This document shows, piece by piece, positions 7,949 through 18,135 of a stretch of DNA of 64,000 bases. The position numbers and the translations under genes are program-made. The stretch comes from Zobellia barbeyronii (GTDB taxonomy: Bacteria; Bacteroidota; Bacteroidia; Flavobacteriales; Flavobacteriaceae), in contig NZ_JACATN010000003.1 of NCBI RefSeq assembly GCF_018603515.1, forward strand, positions 620,001-684,000, written 5' to 3'. Each line of letters begins with the position of its first letter. Position 1 is the first letter of the stretch. The notes beneath the pieces are model-generated. The model was not told the origin of the DNA and made no database searches. It saw only the letters and a list, made by a program, of their open reading frames with translations.

Positions 7949-8944
7949 ATGAAAGAAACATTAAATAAGCTCATCAATCACGATATTCTTCCAAAAGAAG
8001 AAGCAAAACAAGTGTTGGTAAACATTGCAAAAGGAGATTATAATACAAGTCAGATTGCCGCATTTCTAACGGTTTATATGATGCGTAGCATTACCATAGA
8101 TGAATTAGAAGGTTTTCGTGACGCGCTTTTAGATTTATGTTTGGCCATTGACCTTTCTGAATACGACCCTATTGACCTTTGTGGAACTGGTGGTGACGGA
8201 AAAGACACGTTCAACATCTCTACCCTAGCTTCATTTGTAACGGCTGGTGCTGGTGTTAATGTTACCAAACATGGTAACTACGGAGTTTCTTCTAAATGTG
8301 GAAGTAGTAATGTAATGGAATTTCTAGGGATTAAGTTCAGTAATGAAGCTGACTTTCTTAGAAAATCTATTGATCAAGCTGGTATTTGTGTTTTACACGC
8401 TCCATTGTTTCACCCTGCCATGAAGAATGTAGGTCCCATTAGAAAAGAATTGGCCGTGAAAACATTTTTCAACATGTTGGGACCAATGGTAAACCCTGCT
8501 TTTCCAAAGAACCAAATAGTAGGTGTTTTTAATCTTGAACTCGCCAGAATGTACGGTTACCTTTATCAAAATACAGATAAGAAATTTACCGTGCTTCATG
8601 CATTGGATGGATATGATGAAATATCATTAACAGGAAATACAAAAACTATTTCTAACCATTCAGAAAGTATGCTGAAACCAGAAGATTTTGGCGTGCAGAA
8701 AATAAAACAGTCTCAAATTATTGGAGGTGATTCCATTGAAGATTCGGCACAGATATTCTTGAACGTACTGCAAGGCCGCGGTACGGAGGCTCAAAACAAC
8801 GTAGTTTGTGCTAATGCAGGTATTGCTATTGCAACCGTTCAAAACCTAAGTCCAATAGAAGGTTTTGAAAAGGCCAAAGAATCTTTATTGGCCGGAAAGG
8901 CTTTAAATGCTTTGAGAAAATTACAAGAATTGAGTAAAAACTAA
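7949..8944 (+). CDS. trpD: Anthranilate phosphoribosyltransferase
   Basis: 331 residues, the normal length for stand-alone TrpD. It transfers phosphoribose from PRPP to anthranilate. Family signatures are the glycine-rich CGTGGDGKDTFNIST starting near residue 78, KHGNYGVSSKCGSS and GPMVNPA. It follows trpG by 57 bp and precedes trpC by 22 bp within the trp operon. No anomalies seen. Confidence 0.97.
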   Translation: MKETLNKLINHDILPKEEAKQVLVNIAKGDYNTSQIAAFLTVYMMRSITIDELEGFRDALLDLCLAIDLSEYDPIDLCGTGGDGKDTFNISTLASFVTAGAGVNVTKHGNYGVSSKCGSSNVMEFLGIKFSNEADFLRKSIDQAGICVLHAPLFHPAMKNVGPIRKELAVKTFFNMLGPMVNPAFPKNQIVGVFNLELARMYGYLYQNTDKKFTVLHALDGYDEISLTGNTKTISNHSESMLKPEDFGVQKIKQSQIIGGDSIEDSAQIFLNVLQGRGTEAQNNVVCANAGIAIATVQNLSPIEGFEKAKESLLAGKALNALRKLQELSKN

Positions 8945-8966
8945 AGGTATTTTCAAAGAAGGAAAC

Positions 8967-9749
8967 ATGAACATTCTAGATAAAATAGTAGCGGACAAAC
9001 GCAAAGAAGTAGACTTAAAAAAGTCTCTTATTCCGGTTTCACAATTAGAAAACTCGGTCTTGTTCTCACGTCAAACGGTTTCTTTGAGCAATGCGCTTCG
9101 TAATAGTAGTTCTGGCATCATTGCGGAACACAAGCGTCGCTCACCATCAAAATCCGAAATTAACCAAGGTCTGAATGTTCAAGATGTAGCCACAGGATAT
9201 GAAAATGCAGGTGTTTGCGGTATGTCCGTTTTAACAGACGGTAAATATTTTGGTGGTTCTTTAGACGATTTACTATTGGCTCGTGCAGCAGTGCAAATGC
9301 CTTTGTTACGTAAAGAGTTCATTATAGATGAATATCAACTTATAGAAGCCAGAGCTCATGGTGCGGATGTTATCCTTTTAATAGCAGCCATTTTATCCAA
9401 AAAAGAAATAAAGACGTTTTCAGAACTTGCAAAAAGTCTTGGCTTAGATGTATTATTAGAAGTGCACAATGAGGCTGAACTAAATAAAAGTATAATGCCT
9501 AGCCTAGACATGTTGGGTGTAAATAATAGAAACCTAAAAACTTTTGAAGTTAGCCTAGAGACGAGCAAATCACTTTCTCAACTAATTCCAGATGAGTTTG
9601 TAAAGGTTTCAGAAAGTGGTATCAGCTCAATAGAGGCTATTAAAGATTTAAAGCCTTATGGTTATCAAGGGTTTTTAATTGGTGAAAATTTTATGAAGAC
9701 CGATAATCCTGGTGAAAACGCCAAGAAATTTATAAATCAATTGTCGTAA
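8967..9749 (+). CDS. trpC: Indole-3-glycerol phosphate synthase
   Basis: A 260-residue TIM-barrel enzyme that closes the indole ring of 1-(2-carboxyphenylamino)-1-deoxyribulose-5-phosphate. The phosphate and active-site signature is seen as IIAEHKRRSPSK, with the catalytic Lys at about 56, and also LRKEFI, LLEVHNEAEL, GVNNRNLKTFEV and VSESGI. The usual IKRASPSKG motif is slightly varied (HKRRSPSKS), but the lysines and serines are kept. TrpC and TrpF are separate genes here, unlike the fused enteric version. Confidence 0.96.
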   Translation: MNILDKIVADKRKEVDLKKSLIPVSQLENSVLFSRQTVSLSNALRNSSSGIIAEHKRRSPSKSEINQGLNVQDVATGYENAGVCGMSVLTDGKYFGGSLDDLLLARAAVQMPLLRKEFIIDEYQLIEARAHGADVILLIAAILSKKEIKTFSELAKSLGLDVLLEVHNEAELNKSIMPSLDMLGVNNRNLKTFEVSLETSKSLSQLIPDEFVKVSESGISSIEAIKDLKPYGYQGFLIGENFMKTDNPGENAKKFINQLS

Positions 9750-9765
9750 TTGCGACCCAATAGCG

Positions 9766-10452
9766 ATGACTAAAATGGACTATCAATACACGACTAAAAA
9801 AGAAGGGCCTTCTACCATAGAAAATGCTCCGATTAAATTGAAGGTCTGTGGCATGAAAAAAAATACGGCAGAAATTGCCGGCCTAAAACCTGATTACCTG
9901 GGATTTATTTTTTGGGACAAATCAAAAAGGCACTTTTTGGGTCCAATGAAACCCATCCCACATACCATCAAGAAAGTTGGCGTATTTGTGAATGCCAGTA
10001 TTGAAACCGTCATTGCCCGTATTCAAGATTATGAGCTTTTACTAGTACAACTGCATGGCTCCGAAAGCCCTGAATATTGTGCTGAGCTTAAGCAAAAAGC
10101 AAAGCAAGTAGAAATCATTAAAGTATTCTCCATCAAAAATGATTTTAATTTTGATGTTTTAAAACCTTATGAATCCGTATGTGATTTCTATCTTTTTGAC
10201 ACCAAAGGAGAATTACCCGGCGGAAACGGTTACGCTTTTGATTGGGGAGTTTTAAAGGATTACCCGTCTACCAAACCCTATTTTCTAAGTGGTGGAATTG
10301 GTTTGAATGAAGTTAGCTCCTTAAAGGAGTTCATGAAAAGACCAGAAGCCAAATACTGTCACGCCATTGATGTGAACAGTAAGTTTGAAATAGAGCCTGG
10401 GCTTAAAGATGCCGAGAAATTAAAGGAGTTTAAAAAACTATTGCAGTTGTAA
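9766..10452 (+). CDS. trpF: Phosphoribosylanthranilate isomerase
   Basis: A 228-residue TIM-barrel isomerase. The catalytic cysteine lies in KVCGMKK (Cys28), and FDTKGELPGGNGYAFDW and FLSGGIGLNEV are the usual phosphate-binding segments. The N-terminal 23 residues before the barrel are longer than usual; translation might instead start at Met4. It is 16 bp after trpC and is followed by a 192-bp gap and an unrelated GH88 gene before trpB. Confidence 0.94.
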   Translation: MTKMDYQYTTKKEGPSTIENAPIKLKVCGMKKNTAEIAGLKPDYLGFIFWDKSKRHFLGPMKPIPHTIKKVGVFVNASIETVIARIQDYELLLVQLHGSESPEYCAELKQKAKQVEIIKVFSIKNDFNFDVLKPYESVCDFYLFDTKGELPGGNGYAFDWGVLKDYPSTKPYFLSGGIGLNEVSSLKEFMKRPEAKYCHAIDVNSKFEIEPGLKDAEKLKEFKKLLQL

Positions 10453-10644
10453 ATAAGTTTTTGAAGGATTTTAATTAAAAAAAATACTCAAATGAAAATT
10501 TCTGTTTTTAGCATTACTCAATTATCATTTCCACATTTTATGTGTTAGGTAAATTGGTAATAGGCAAAAAGGAAATTTTAAAAAGGTATTTAAACTTTCT
10601 AAGAGTAAAAAAGAGATAAATTAAGGCTCACAAAAACCAGTAAA

Positions 10645-11901
10645 ATGATTAATACCATAAAATTTTTGCTTTTTAGTACAGTTTTTTTGCTTTTTGCTTG
10701 TCAAGACTCTCCTAAAAAAAATAAGGTAAAGGCTGAAATCGAAACACAAGAAGCCGTATCTACTTTAAATTTAGATAGTGCAATAAATAACTGTGTCACT
10801 CAATTAGAAATAGCAGTTCCAAAACTTACTGATTTAACAAAACATCCCAGACTTATAGAAACGGATGAAAAGGAGTGGAAAGAAGTTCCGAATGGAAGAT
10901 TAGTTTGGACATCTGGTTTCTACCCTGGTATTTTATGGTACATGTATGACTTGACCAAGGATGAAAAATGGAAACTGGAAGCCATTAAAAGAACCGAGGT
11001 TTTTGAAGATTTCAAAACTATTACGGAACACCATGATATTGGCTTTATGATGTTTCCAGCCTTTGGCAATGGTTACCAATTAGGTGACAAAAAAGAATAC
11101 AAAGATATATTATTGACTTCTGCAACTTCTTTAGCTTCGCGTTATAATCCAAATGTTGGCACTATTAAATCTTGGTCTAACAAAATGCATCCGAGATGGC
11201 AACAGCATATTACTATTATTGATAATATGTTGAATTTAGAGCTTTTATTTTGGGCCGCTAAAAATGGCGGAGACTCCAACTTAAAGGATATTGCAATCAA
11301 ACATGCCGAGACTACAATGAAAAACCATTTTAGGGATGACTATACTTCATGGCACGTAATTGAGTATGATTCTGTTACCGGTAATGTATTGAATCATCAT
11401 ACGAAACAAGGTTATGCAGATGATAGTAGATGGTCTAGAGGGCAAGCATGGGGTATTTACGGATACAGTATGGTGTATAGAGAAACTGGTGATAAAAAAT
11501 TCTTGGATTTCGCTCAAAATTTATCCGATAAGTATCTTGAATATTTACCGGAAGATTATATTCCGCATTGGGATTTTGATGTACCAAACCTAGAGGAAGA
11601 AGAAAGAGATGCGTCAGCAGCGGCAGTAGTAGCATCTGGTTTATTGGAACTAAGTACATTTATTGAAGATGAAACCAAAAAGGAGAAATACTATAACGCT
11701 GCTATAAAAATGTTAAGTTCTCTAAGCTCAGAAAAATACTCAGGTGTTGGAAAAGCGGACTCTTTCCTATTACATTCTACAGGTGCAAAATCACTTGGGT
11801 CTGAAATAGATGTTGCTTTAATCTATGCCGATTACTATTACATAGAAGCATTAGATAGGTTGAAAAAAATCAAAAGTCAAAAAGACGTTGCTCAACTATA
11901 A
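10645..11901 (+). CDS. Glycoside hydrolase family 88 (unsaturated glucuronyl/galacturonyl hydrolase) lipoprotein
   Basis: 418 residues. Residues 1-18 are a lipoprotein signal with the lipidated Cys at 19 (LLFAC). The rest is the (alpha/alpha)6 barrel of GH88, with WTSGFYPGILWYMY, HHDIGFMM (Asp131), IIDNMLNLELLFWA (Asp193), SRWSRGQAWGIYG and DASAAAVVASGLLEL. Asp131 and Asp193 correspond in spacing to the two catalytic Asp of Bacillus UGL. GH88 enzymes hydrate the unsaturated uronic acid left at the end of oligosaccharides by polysaccharide lyases. It sits between trpF and trpB with no amino-acid link, so it is probably an insertion or a passenger gene. Its exact substrate cannot be read from sequence. 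Confidence 0.9.
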   Translation: MINTIKFLLFSTVFLLFACQDSPKKNKVKAEIETQEAVSTLNLDSAINNCVTQLEIAVPKLTDLTKHPRLIETDEKEWKEVPNGRLVWTSGFYPGILWYMYDLTKDEKWKLEAIKRTEVFEDFKTITEHHDIGFMMFPAFGNGYQLGDKKEYKDILLTSATSLASRYNPNVGTIKSWSNKMHPRWQQHITIIDNMLNLELLFWAAKNGGDSNLKDIAIKHAETTMKNHFRDDYTSWHVIEYDSVTGNVLNHHTKQGYADDSRWSRGQAWGIYGYSMVYRETGDKKFLDFAQNLSDKYLEYLPEDYIPHWDFDVPNLEEEERDASAAAVVASGLLELSTFIEDETKKEKYYNAAIKMLSSLSSEKYSGVGKADSFLLHSTGAKSLGSEIDVALIYADYYYIEALDRLKKIKSQKDVAQL

Positions 11902-11939
11902 CTATTGAACAGTGTTTCTTTTGAAATAAAAAATATATC

Positions 11940-13169
11940 ATGACAAATGTAAACAAAACAGCCCCTCTTAAAAACGAATCGGGGAATAGTTCTTATCAAG
12001 CGGACGAAAAAGGATATTATGGAGAGTTTGGGGGTGCTTTTATTCCTGAAATGCTCTACCCAAACACAGAAGAGCTTAGGCAAAACTATATTCGCATTAT
12101 GCAAGAACCTTCTTTTAAAGAGGAGTTTGACCAATTGCTAAAAGATTATGTAGGCCGCCCTACTCCACTCTACTTTGCTGATAGACTCTCAAAAAAATAC
12201 AATACAAAAATATATCTAAAACGGGAAGACCTTTGTCATACCGGAGCTCACAAGGTGAATAACACCATAGGGCAGATTCTTATGGCCAAGAAATTGGGCA
12301 AAAACAGAATTATAGCCGAAACTGGTGCTGGACAACACGGTGTAGCTACGGCAACCGTTTGTGCACTTATGGGTATTGAATGTATTGTATACATGGGTGA
12401 GATAGATATTGCCAGACAAGCTCCTAACGTAGCCCGCATGAAAATGTTAGGTGCAGAAGTTAGACCCGCTCTTTCTGGTAGTAGAACCTTAAAAGATGCC
12501 ACTAATGAAGCTATTCGCGATTGGATTAATAACCCCGTAGATACCCATTATATTATTGGTAGTGTTGTTGGGCCACATCCTTATCCTGATATGGTAGCGC
12601 GGTTTCAATCGGTTATTTCCGAAGAAATCAAATGGCAATTAAAAGAAAAAGAAGGTCGTGAAAACCCTGACTACGTAGTAGCGTGTGTCGGTGGTGGAAG
12701 TAATGCCGCAGGTGCATATTACCACTATTTAGACAATCCAGATGTTGGTATTATAGCTGTTGAAGCTGCCGGAAAAGGAATAGATACCGGCGAAAGTGCA
12801 GCAACATCTGCATTAGGAAAAGTGGGTATCATTCACGGTAGCAAAACCTTATTAATGCAGACAGGTGACGGACAAATTACAGAACCGTATTCTATTTCTG
12901 CGGGATTGGATTATCCAGGTGTTGGACCTATGCATGCTAATTTATTTGTATCTGGTCGTGGTGAATTTATATCTATTACAGATGACGATGCCATGAATGC
13001 AGGTTTACTTTTGTCTAAAATGGAAGGTATTATTCCTGCCATAGAATCTTCGCACGCGCTTGCAATTCTTGAGTGCCGAAAATTCAAGCCTGAAGACATT
13101 GTGGTCATCAACCTATCTGGTCGTGGTGATAAAGACCTCAACAATTATATTGAATACTTTAATCTATAA
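11940..13169 (+). CDS. trpB: Tryptophan synthase beta subunit
   Basis: 409 residues. A PLP enzyme that joins indole and serine. The PLP lysine is Lys105 in [30 protein letters not shown], the phosphate-binding [10 protein letters not shown] and [11 protein letters not shown] are typical of TrpB1. It follows the GH88 gene by 38 bp and precedes trpA by 91 bp; the two subunits form the alpha2beta2 complex that channels indole. The first 22 residues are a non-conserved extension. Confidence 0.97.
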   Translation: MTNVNKTAPLKNESGNSSYQADEKGYYGEFGGAFIPEMLYPNTEELRQNYIRIMQEPSFKEEFDQLLKDYVGRPTPLYFADRLSKKYNTKIYLKREDLCHTGAHKVNNTIGQILMAKKLGKNRIIAETGAGQHGVATATVCALMGIECIVYMGEIDIARQAPNVARMKMLGAEVRPALSGSRTLKDATNEAIRDWINNPVDTHYIIGSVVGPHPYPDMVARFQSVISEEIKWQLKEKEGRENPDYVVACVGGGSNAAGAYYHYLDNPDVGIIAVEAAGKGIDTGESAATSALGKVGIIHGSKTLLMQTGDGQITEPYSISAGLDYPGVGPMHANLFVSGRGEFISITDDDAMNAGLLLSKMEGIIPAIESSHALAILECRKFKPEDIVVINLSGRGDKDLNNYIEYFNL

Positions 13170-13260
13170 AATATATGGGGAAAGTTTCAGGAACATTATA
13201 ATACATGTTCGTAACTAACTTACTCCATCCTACTAAAAAAGGAAAAACCGATTTGAAACT

Positions 13261-14025
13261 ATGGCAAATAGAATCAACACCAAACTGAAAGAAGATGGAA
13301 AATTGCTTTCTATCTATTTTACGGCAGGATACCCAAAATTGGCTGACACCGTAGAAATCATTCAACAGTTAGAGAAAAACGGAGTAGATATGATTGAAAT
13401 AGGCCTCCCGTTCAGTGATCCACTGGCAGATGGTCCAACCATTCAAAAAAGCTCTACAGCAGCGCTTAAAAATGGTATGACAACCGATATTCTTTTCAAT
13501 CAATTGAAAGATATTCGGAAATCGGTTTCCATTCCACTTATTATCATGGGATATTTTAATCCTATGTTTCAATATGGGGTAGAAGCGTTTTGCAAAAAGT
13601 GCCAAGAAATTGGTATAGACGGACTTATCATACCCGATTTACCTGTAGATGTTTATCATGAAGAATATCAAGAGATGTTCGAAAAATACGGACTCATCAA
13701 TGTATTCTTGATTACACCGCAGACTTCTGACGAACGTATTCGTTTTATAGATTCGGTTTCGAACGGATTCATCTATATGGTGAGCTCGGCAAGTGTAACA
13801 GGTGCGCAATCTGGTTTTGGTGACGAACAGCAAACCTATTTTCAGCGTATTGCAGATATGAAGCTAGATAATCCTCAAATAGTTGGTTTTGGCATAAGCA
13901 ACTCCGAGACTTTTGAGCAAGCAACAAAATCGGCAAAAGGTGCTATTATAGGCTCTGCCTTTATCAAACATTTAAATGGGCATGGCGTAGACGGAATTTC
14001 TGCATTTACAAAAACTATCAGATAA
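13261..14025 (+). CDS. trpA: Tryptophan synthase alpha subunit
   Basis: A 254-residue TIM barrel that cleaves indole-3-glycerol phosphate to indole. The catalytic acids correspond to Glu46 (IEIGLPF) and Asp57 (DPLADGP) of this protein, at the same spacing as Glu49 and Asp60 of the enteric enzyme. GYFNPM, IIPDLPVD and the phosphate site (GFGISN, IIGSAFI) are present. It is the last recognisable trp gene of the operon. Confidence 0.97.
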   Translation: MANRINTKLKEDGKLLSIYFTAGYPKLADTVEIIQQLEKNGVDMIEIGLPFSDPLADGPTIQKSSTAALKNGMTTDILFNQLKDIRKSVSIPLIIMGYFNPMFQYGVEAFCKKCQEIGIDGLIIPDLPVDVYHEEYQEMFEKYGLINVFLITPQTSDERIRFIDSVSNGFIYMVSSASVTGAQSGFGDEQQTYFQRIADMKLDNPQIVGFGISNSETFEQATKSAKGAIIGSAFIKHLNGHGVDGISAFTKTIR

Positions 14026-14050
14026 TAGACTTCGATTAAAATACGCGTTA

Positions 14051-14278
14051 ATGAAAGACCTTATTAACAACTGGAAGATTGTAATACTGCTATGCCTCAC
14101 TATTGGCCTTGCTCCTTTTTTTCCTGAGCCTCATATTTGGGGTAAAGTAAAATGGATAATGGGTGGTGCAGTCAATATGCAATTCAAAGATTGGTTTGAT
14201 GTGGTTTTTCATGGGTTTCCTTTTTTCTTATTACTTCGGCTTTTAATACTGAAAATCAGTAAATCCCGTTCTCAATAA
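14051..14278 (+). CDS. Small conserved membrane protein of unknown function
   Basis: 75 residues with two hydrophobic segments, at about 9-25 (IVILLCLTIGLAPFFPE) and 51-68 (VVFHGFPFFLLLRLLILK). The segment LAPFFPEPHIWGK followed by a DWFD turn gives it a distinct family look, and I believe similar small proteins occur in other flavobacteria, but I know no function. It starts 26 bp after trpA on the same strand and may be cotranscribed with the operon's end. Confidence 0.65.
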   Translation: MKDLINNWKIVILLCLTIGLAPFFPEPHIWGKVKWIMGGAVNMQFKDWFDVVFHGFPFFLLLRLLILKISKSRSQ

Positions 14279-14325
14279 AGTACAAGCCCTTATTGGGAAT
14301 TTCTCTGTACATAATTGTTTACGCC

Positions 14326-15297
14326 ATGAAACGATACATACTAGTTCTTTTCTTTCTCGCCGCCTGCTATGGCAATGCGCAAGAGATTAAAATTATAGAC
14401 ACCAAAGACCGTTCTCCCATTTCTTTTGCCACAATATCATTTGGCGATGGGCTAGGCACTTTTGCTGACGAAGAAGGCCTTTTCATTTTTTCCAAAAAGA
14501 AGTATCCCGATATAGATACACTTTATATTTCTGCACTTGGATATAGAGAAAAAGCGGTAACTATAGCTGATGAGATTAACGCAGCTACCAACATTGTTTC
14601 TCTAGTCCCTGAGGTCTCACAACTTGGAGAAGTCATAGTTTCCGCTCCAAAACAAGGAAAATTTAAGTTTCGAAAACAAAAGGCAGAAACCCATAAAGAC
14701 ATTTTTGCTTGTTGGTTACCAACTGTAGAGAGTGAAGTAGCGGTATTATTTAATAGATATGAAAATAACGTATCGCAAATTTCTAAACTGTATCTCCCGG
14801 TCAATGCAGAATCTGAATACAAATCTAAGGGGAAAGGGAAATTTGCTACTATTTTTAGAGCTCAATTCTACGAAAATAATAATGGAACTCCAGGAGTAGG
14901 CATACCCTACGAGAACGTAGTTTTTGCTATGGATGAAAAAGCCGATAAGGTTTTTGAGTTGGATTTACTATCCAAATCTATTTTCATACCCGAGTCTGGC
15001 ATTTTTGTTTCTATCCAAGTGTTAGGATATGCCAATACCGATGGAAAACTGGTTGAAACAAAAAAATACAGAGAAATAAAGACGGCCCGAGGCATTCAAA
15101 AAATATCCACTTCATTCCGACCCCTATTACCTTTCGTAAAAGGCGAAGCCACGCAACGCACTTTCGTACGGCGCATTTTCTTCAACGATAAAAAATGGCA
15201 AGTTTTTGACCGCAACTATAATCCCAACTCAAAACTACTTCAAAGCGGACATCGCAACTACGGTATGGGTGCTGAGTTTAAAGTTTATGAGGATTAA
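14326..15297 (+). CDS. Secreted protein with N-terminal carboxypeptidase-regulatory-like domain
   Basis: 323 residues from the ATG at 14326 (MKRYILVLFFLAACYGNAQ, a signal peptide); an earlier ATG at 14293 would put residues before the signal. Residues about 20-100 form a CarboxypepD_reg-like beta-sandwich (IIDTKDRSPISFATISFGDG, then LYISALGYREK), as found at the start of many Bacteroidota envelope proteins. The remaining 220 residues have no family I recognise; they look beta-rich and lack a TonB-dependent barrel. Probably periplasmic or outer-membrane associated. It ends at a shared bidirectional terminator. Confidence 0.75.
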   Translation: MKRYILVLFFLAACYGNAQEIKIIDTKDRSPISFATISFGDGLGTFADEEGLFIFSKKKYPDIDTLYISALGYREKAVTIADEINAATNIVSLVPEVSQLGEVIVSAPKQGKFKFRKQKAETHKDIFACWLPTVESEVAVLFNRYENNVSQISKLYLPVNAESEYKSKGKGKFATIFRAQFYENNNGTPGVGIPYENVVFAMDEKADKVFELDLLSKSIFIPESGIFVSIQVLGYANTDGKLVETKKYREIKTARGIQKISTSFRPLLPFVKGEATQRTFVRRIFFNDKKWQVFDRNYNPNSKLLQSGHRNYGMGAEFKVYED

Positions 15298-15327
15298 GAA
15301 AGCAAAATCACTTTACACTAAAACAAA

Positions 15328-15354
15328 AAGCCCTTACTTTAAAAGTAAGGGCTT
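15328..15354. terminator. Bidirectional terminator between convergent genes
   Basis: A perfect 13-bp stem AAGCCCTTACTTT (15328-15340) with AAAGTAAGGGCTT (15342-15354), flanked by A-rich and T-rich tracts on both sides. It serves the secreted-protein gene on the plus strand and ppc on the minus strand. Confidence 0.9.
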
Positions 15355-15359
15355 CATTT

Positions 15360-17906
15360 TTATGCTGAGTTTCTACTGGCATTAATATTACCGTAGAGCG
15401 AGCGGGTAACGATTTTTTCATACTCATCTTTAAACCCTTTATCTTGTCCTATTTTCTGCAGTGCAAACTGCTGAATAACCAATAACGGAAGAACAATATT
15501 TTCGCGTATTCTGATTGACTCACGAGAAATAGCTTCATTTTCCATCAAAATTTTACTTCCAGAAATCAGAAGCAACATTTTCTTAGACAATAGATATTCT
15601 TCATGAAGAATGTTCCAAAAAGCACCATACTCTTCATCCTTCTGCATATAGCTGGTAAGCTCAAAATAGCATTTAGAAAGAGACATCATACTATTGCTCA
15701 TTAAAGCTTTAAAGAAAGGTACTTCTTTGTACAGTTTTTTAAGCTCAGATAGCCTGCCTTCATCTTTAATGGTTTGAATTGCAGTACCCAACCCAAAGTA
15801 ACCAGGAACATTCTGTTTCAACTGGCTCCAAGAACCTACAAAAGATATTGCTCTTAAATCAGAGAGCTCTAATTTCTTCTTATTACCTCTCTTACCTGGT
15901 CTACTACCAATATTAGCTTTCTGGTAGTATTTTAAAGTACTTCGGTTTTCTAGGTAAGGCATGAATTTATCATGCTGCTTAAGGGCATCATACTTACCAA
16001 AGCTCAACTCAGAGAGTTGCTCTATTAGTTTTCTGTGCTCTTTAGAAATTACATTCTCTTTACCAAAAAGGTTATTTGAAAGTCCCGCTGTCAACAATTG
16101 CTCACTGTTGTGAATAAATTGTTCCTTGGTACCGTATGTACTTGTAATAGTTTGCCCTTGTATGGTCAACTGAATTTCGTGATTAGAAACAGTCTTTGTC
16201 TGTGCCGCATAAAAACGGTGTGTTTTACCACCACCACGTGCCGGTGGGCCACCACGTCCATCAAAGAAAATAGCATTGAATCCATTTTTATCACAAACTT
16301 TAGACAGTGTTTCCTTAGTCTTAAAAATAGCCCAGTTGGCTTTTAAATAACCACCGTCCTTCGTTCCATCAGAAAAACCAAGCATAATAGTCTGCTTTTT
16401 ATTTCTTCTTTCTAAGTGTGCATTATATTCAGGTAAATCAAAAAGCGTCTGCATAGTATTCTCAGCGCCATCCATACCAATCATAGTTTCGAACAAAGGC
16501 ACAATATCAAAACTGATATCTTCCTTCTTCCAACCACACCATCTGAACAATCCAAAAACGAACAATACAGAAAATATATCCTCAGAGTTACTTATGATAT
16601 AACGATTACAGCCATCTTCGCCATTAGAATCCTGAATACCTTTTAATTGCTGAATGTTGTTTATGGTATCCTTAATAATATCCTCAGAATAATCACCAGC
16701 ATTAATCGTAATGTCCTTATTGATAAGAATATCAATCAATGCATCTTGCGAAAGCTCATTGATATCTTCCTTAATCAACTTATTCTTTTTCAAAATAGTC
16801 TCTACAGCCAATAAGTGCTTGCTATGATCTTGTCTTACATCTAGCGTAGCAAAGTGAATCTTGAATATCTTTACCTTATCAATAAAATTCTCCAACTCCT
16901 TTAGGTAAAGGCTATGATATTTGTTAATCAATAACTCCTTTGTATCAAGAAGTGGTTGTAAAATATCATCATATCCTACTGTTTTCTTAGAATCGAACAT
17001 AGCCGCATACAAGTTACTTCTAAGCTTTTGTAACGGTTCTTGTACATCTTTGAAGGTCAACTTTTCCTGAATGATTTTTAAATCATTGTAGTAACACTTC
17101 ATTAAGGTAACGCGAAGTTCGTCTGCAACATCTTTAGTGATATCTGCAGTTACAAATGGGTTACCGTCACGGTCTCCACCAGGCCAAAAGCCTAGTTTCA
17201 TAATGTTATGATTCTCAAAATCGGCTTTGTTGATATTCTCTTTGATATAAGCGTATAAATCACCTACTGCATTGTAATAGACATGGCGTAAGAAATAAAT
17301 AATATTCTTTGCCTCATCTAAAGGAGTTGGTTTTTTAGAATTGATCAAAGAAGTAAGACCTAATTGCTGTAAAACAACATCAATATCATCTATCTTATCC
17401 TCCAATATAAGAGAACGTAATTTTTCAATAATATCTAACACCGCAGGTGTATAAAACTGCGTAGGGTGTGCTGTAAGTACCAAACGAGCACTAAATGTTG
17501 ATAGCTTTTTAGATACCTTGTCCCAACTTTTATTTTTATCTACTAGTTGAAAATAATCTTTTATAGATAGTGATTTTGTGTGCTCTTGTAATTTAGGAAA
17601 AGCAGCATCCTCAACACTATCATACAAAACCACCTGTCTTTCAACATATTGAATGATTTTGAACATAAAATCGATTTGGTCTTTCTCCGATTTTATTTCC
17701 ACATAATTCGCAAAAAAACCTTCCAGAATTTCTTGAGGATTAAGACCTGAACTCAAGCCTTTTTGGCATTGATCCAACAATAAAGGAATAAGCATACCCA
17801 CATTCTCAATATCGCGATACGGCAAATTTAAGAACAGGCTATTATAAACATTAAACTTATTGTTGACCGATTTTTTAAACTCAACCAATCTTTCTGAATG
17901 CGCCAT
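15360..17906 (-). CDS. ppc: Phosphoenolpyruvate carboxylase
   Basis: 848 residues. It adds bicarbonate to PEP to make oxaloacetate, replenishing the TCA cycle. The catalytic His lies in VLTAHPTQ (His147). GFWPGGDRDGNPFV, FFDGRGGPPARGGGKTH (mobile loop), SRPGKRG and the arginine-rich C-terminal region are present. Most PEPCs end in asparagine-threonine-glycine; this one ends ASRNSA, so the C-terminal tail differs. The gene stands alone with its own promoter about 100 bp upstream and lies close to a second anaplerotic enzyme, pyruvate carboxylase. Confidence 0.96.
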   Translation of the reverse strand: MAHSERLVEFKKSVNNKFNVYNSLFLNLPYRDIENVGMLIPLLLDQCQKGLSSGLNPQEILEGFFANYVEIKSEKDQIDFMFKIIQYVERQVVLYDSVEDAAFPKLQEHTKSLSIKDYFQLVDKNKSWDKVSKKLSTFSARLVLTAHPTQFYTPAVLDIIEKLRSLILEDKIDDIDVVLQQLGLTSLINSKKPTPLDEAKNIIYFLRHVYYNAVGDLYAYIKENINKADFENHNIMKLGFWPGGDRDGNPFVTADITKDVADELRVTLMKCYYNDLKIIQEKLTFKDVQEPLQKLRSNLYAAMFDSKKTVGYDDILQPLLDTKELLINKYHSLYLKELENFIDKVKIFKIHFATLDVRQDHSKHLLAVETILKKNKLIKEDINELSQDALIDILINKDITINAGDYSEDIIKDTINNIQQLKGIQDSNGEDGCNRYIISNSEDIFSVLFVFGLFRWCGWKKEDISFDIVPLFETMIGMDGAENTMQTLFDLPEYNAHLERRNKKQTIMLGFSDGTKDGGYLKANWAIFKTKETLSKVCDKNGFNAIFFDGRGGPPARGGGKTHRFYAAQTKTVSNHEIQLTIQGQTITSTYGTKEQFIHNSEQLLTAGLSNNLFGKENVISKEHRKLIEQLSELSFGKYDALKQHDKFMPYLENRSTLKYYQKANIGSRPGKRGNKKKLELSDLRAISFVGSWSQLKQNVPGYFGLGTAIQTIKDEGRLSELKKLYKEVPFFKALMSNSMMSLSKCYFELTSYMQKDEEYGAFWNILHEEYLLSKKMLLLISGSKILMENEAISRESIRIRENIVLPLLVIQQFALQKIGQDKGFKDEYEKIVTRSLYGNINASRNSA

Positions 17907-18002
17907 AGGCTTTATTAAAATTTAAAGACAATTATATATCGATTTCGATTCGTAAATATCGGCAATAATCCACGACTATCACCACTCCAATACGTCTTAT
18001 AA

Positions 18003-18032
18003 CAAAAATACAGTGCTACACCACAAAAACAA
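18003..18032 (-). promoter_or_regulatory. ppc promoter
   Basis: On the minus strand the sequence is TATTTTTG (plus-strand CAAAAATA, 18003-18010), preceded at 19 bp by TTG (plus-strand CAA, 18030-18032). It matches TTG-N19-TAnnTTTG. The expected 5' leader of ppc is about 95 nt. Confidence 0.6.
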
Positions 18033-18135
18033 CAACCTTGACAACAATAATTACCTAGAAGCAGTACAAGGCAGTACATTTACAATGTAATTAATACCGA
18101 ATCAAAATTTTTCATTTTCATATAGTGTTCTCGTA

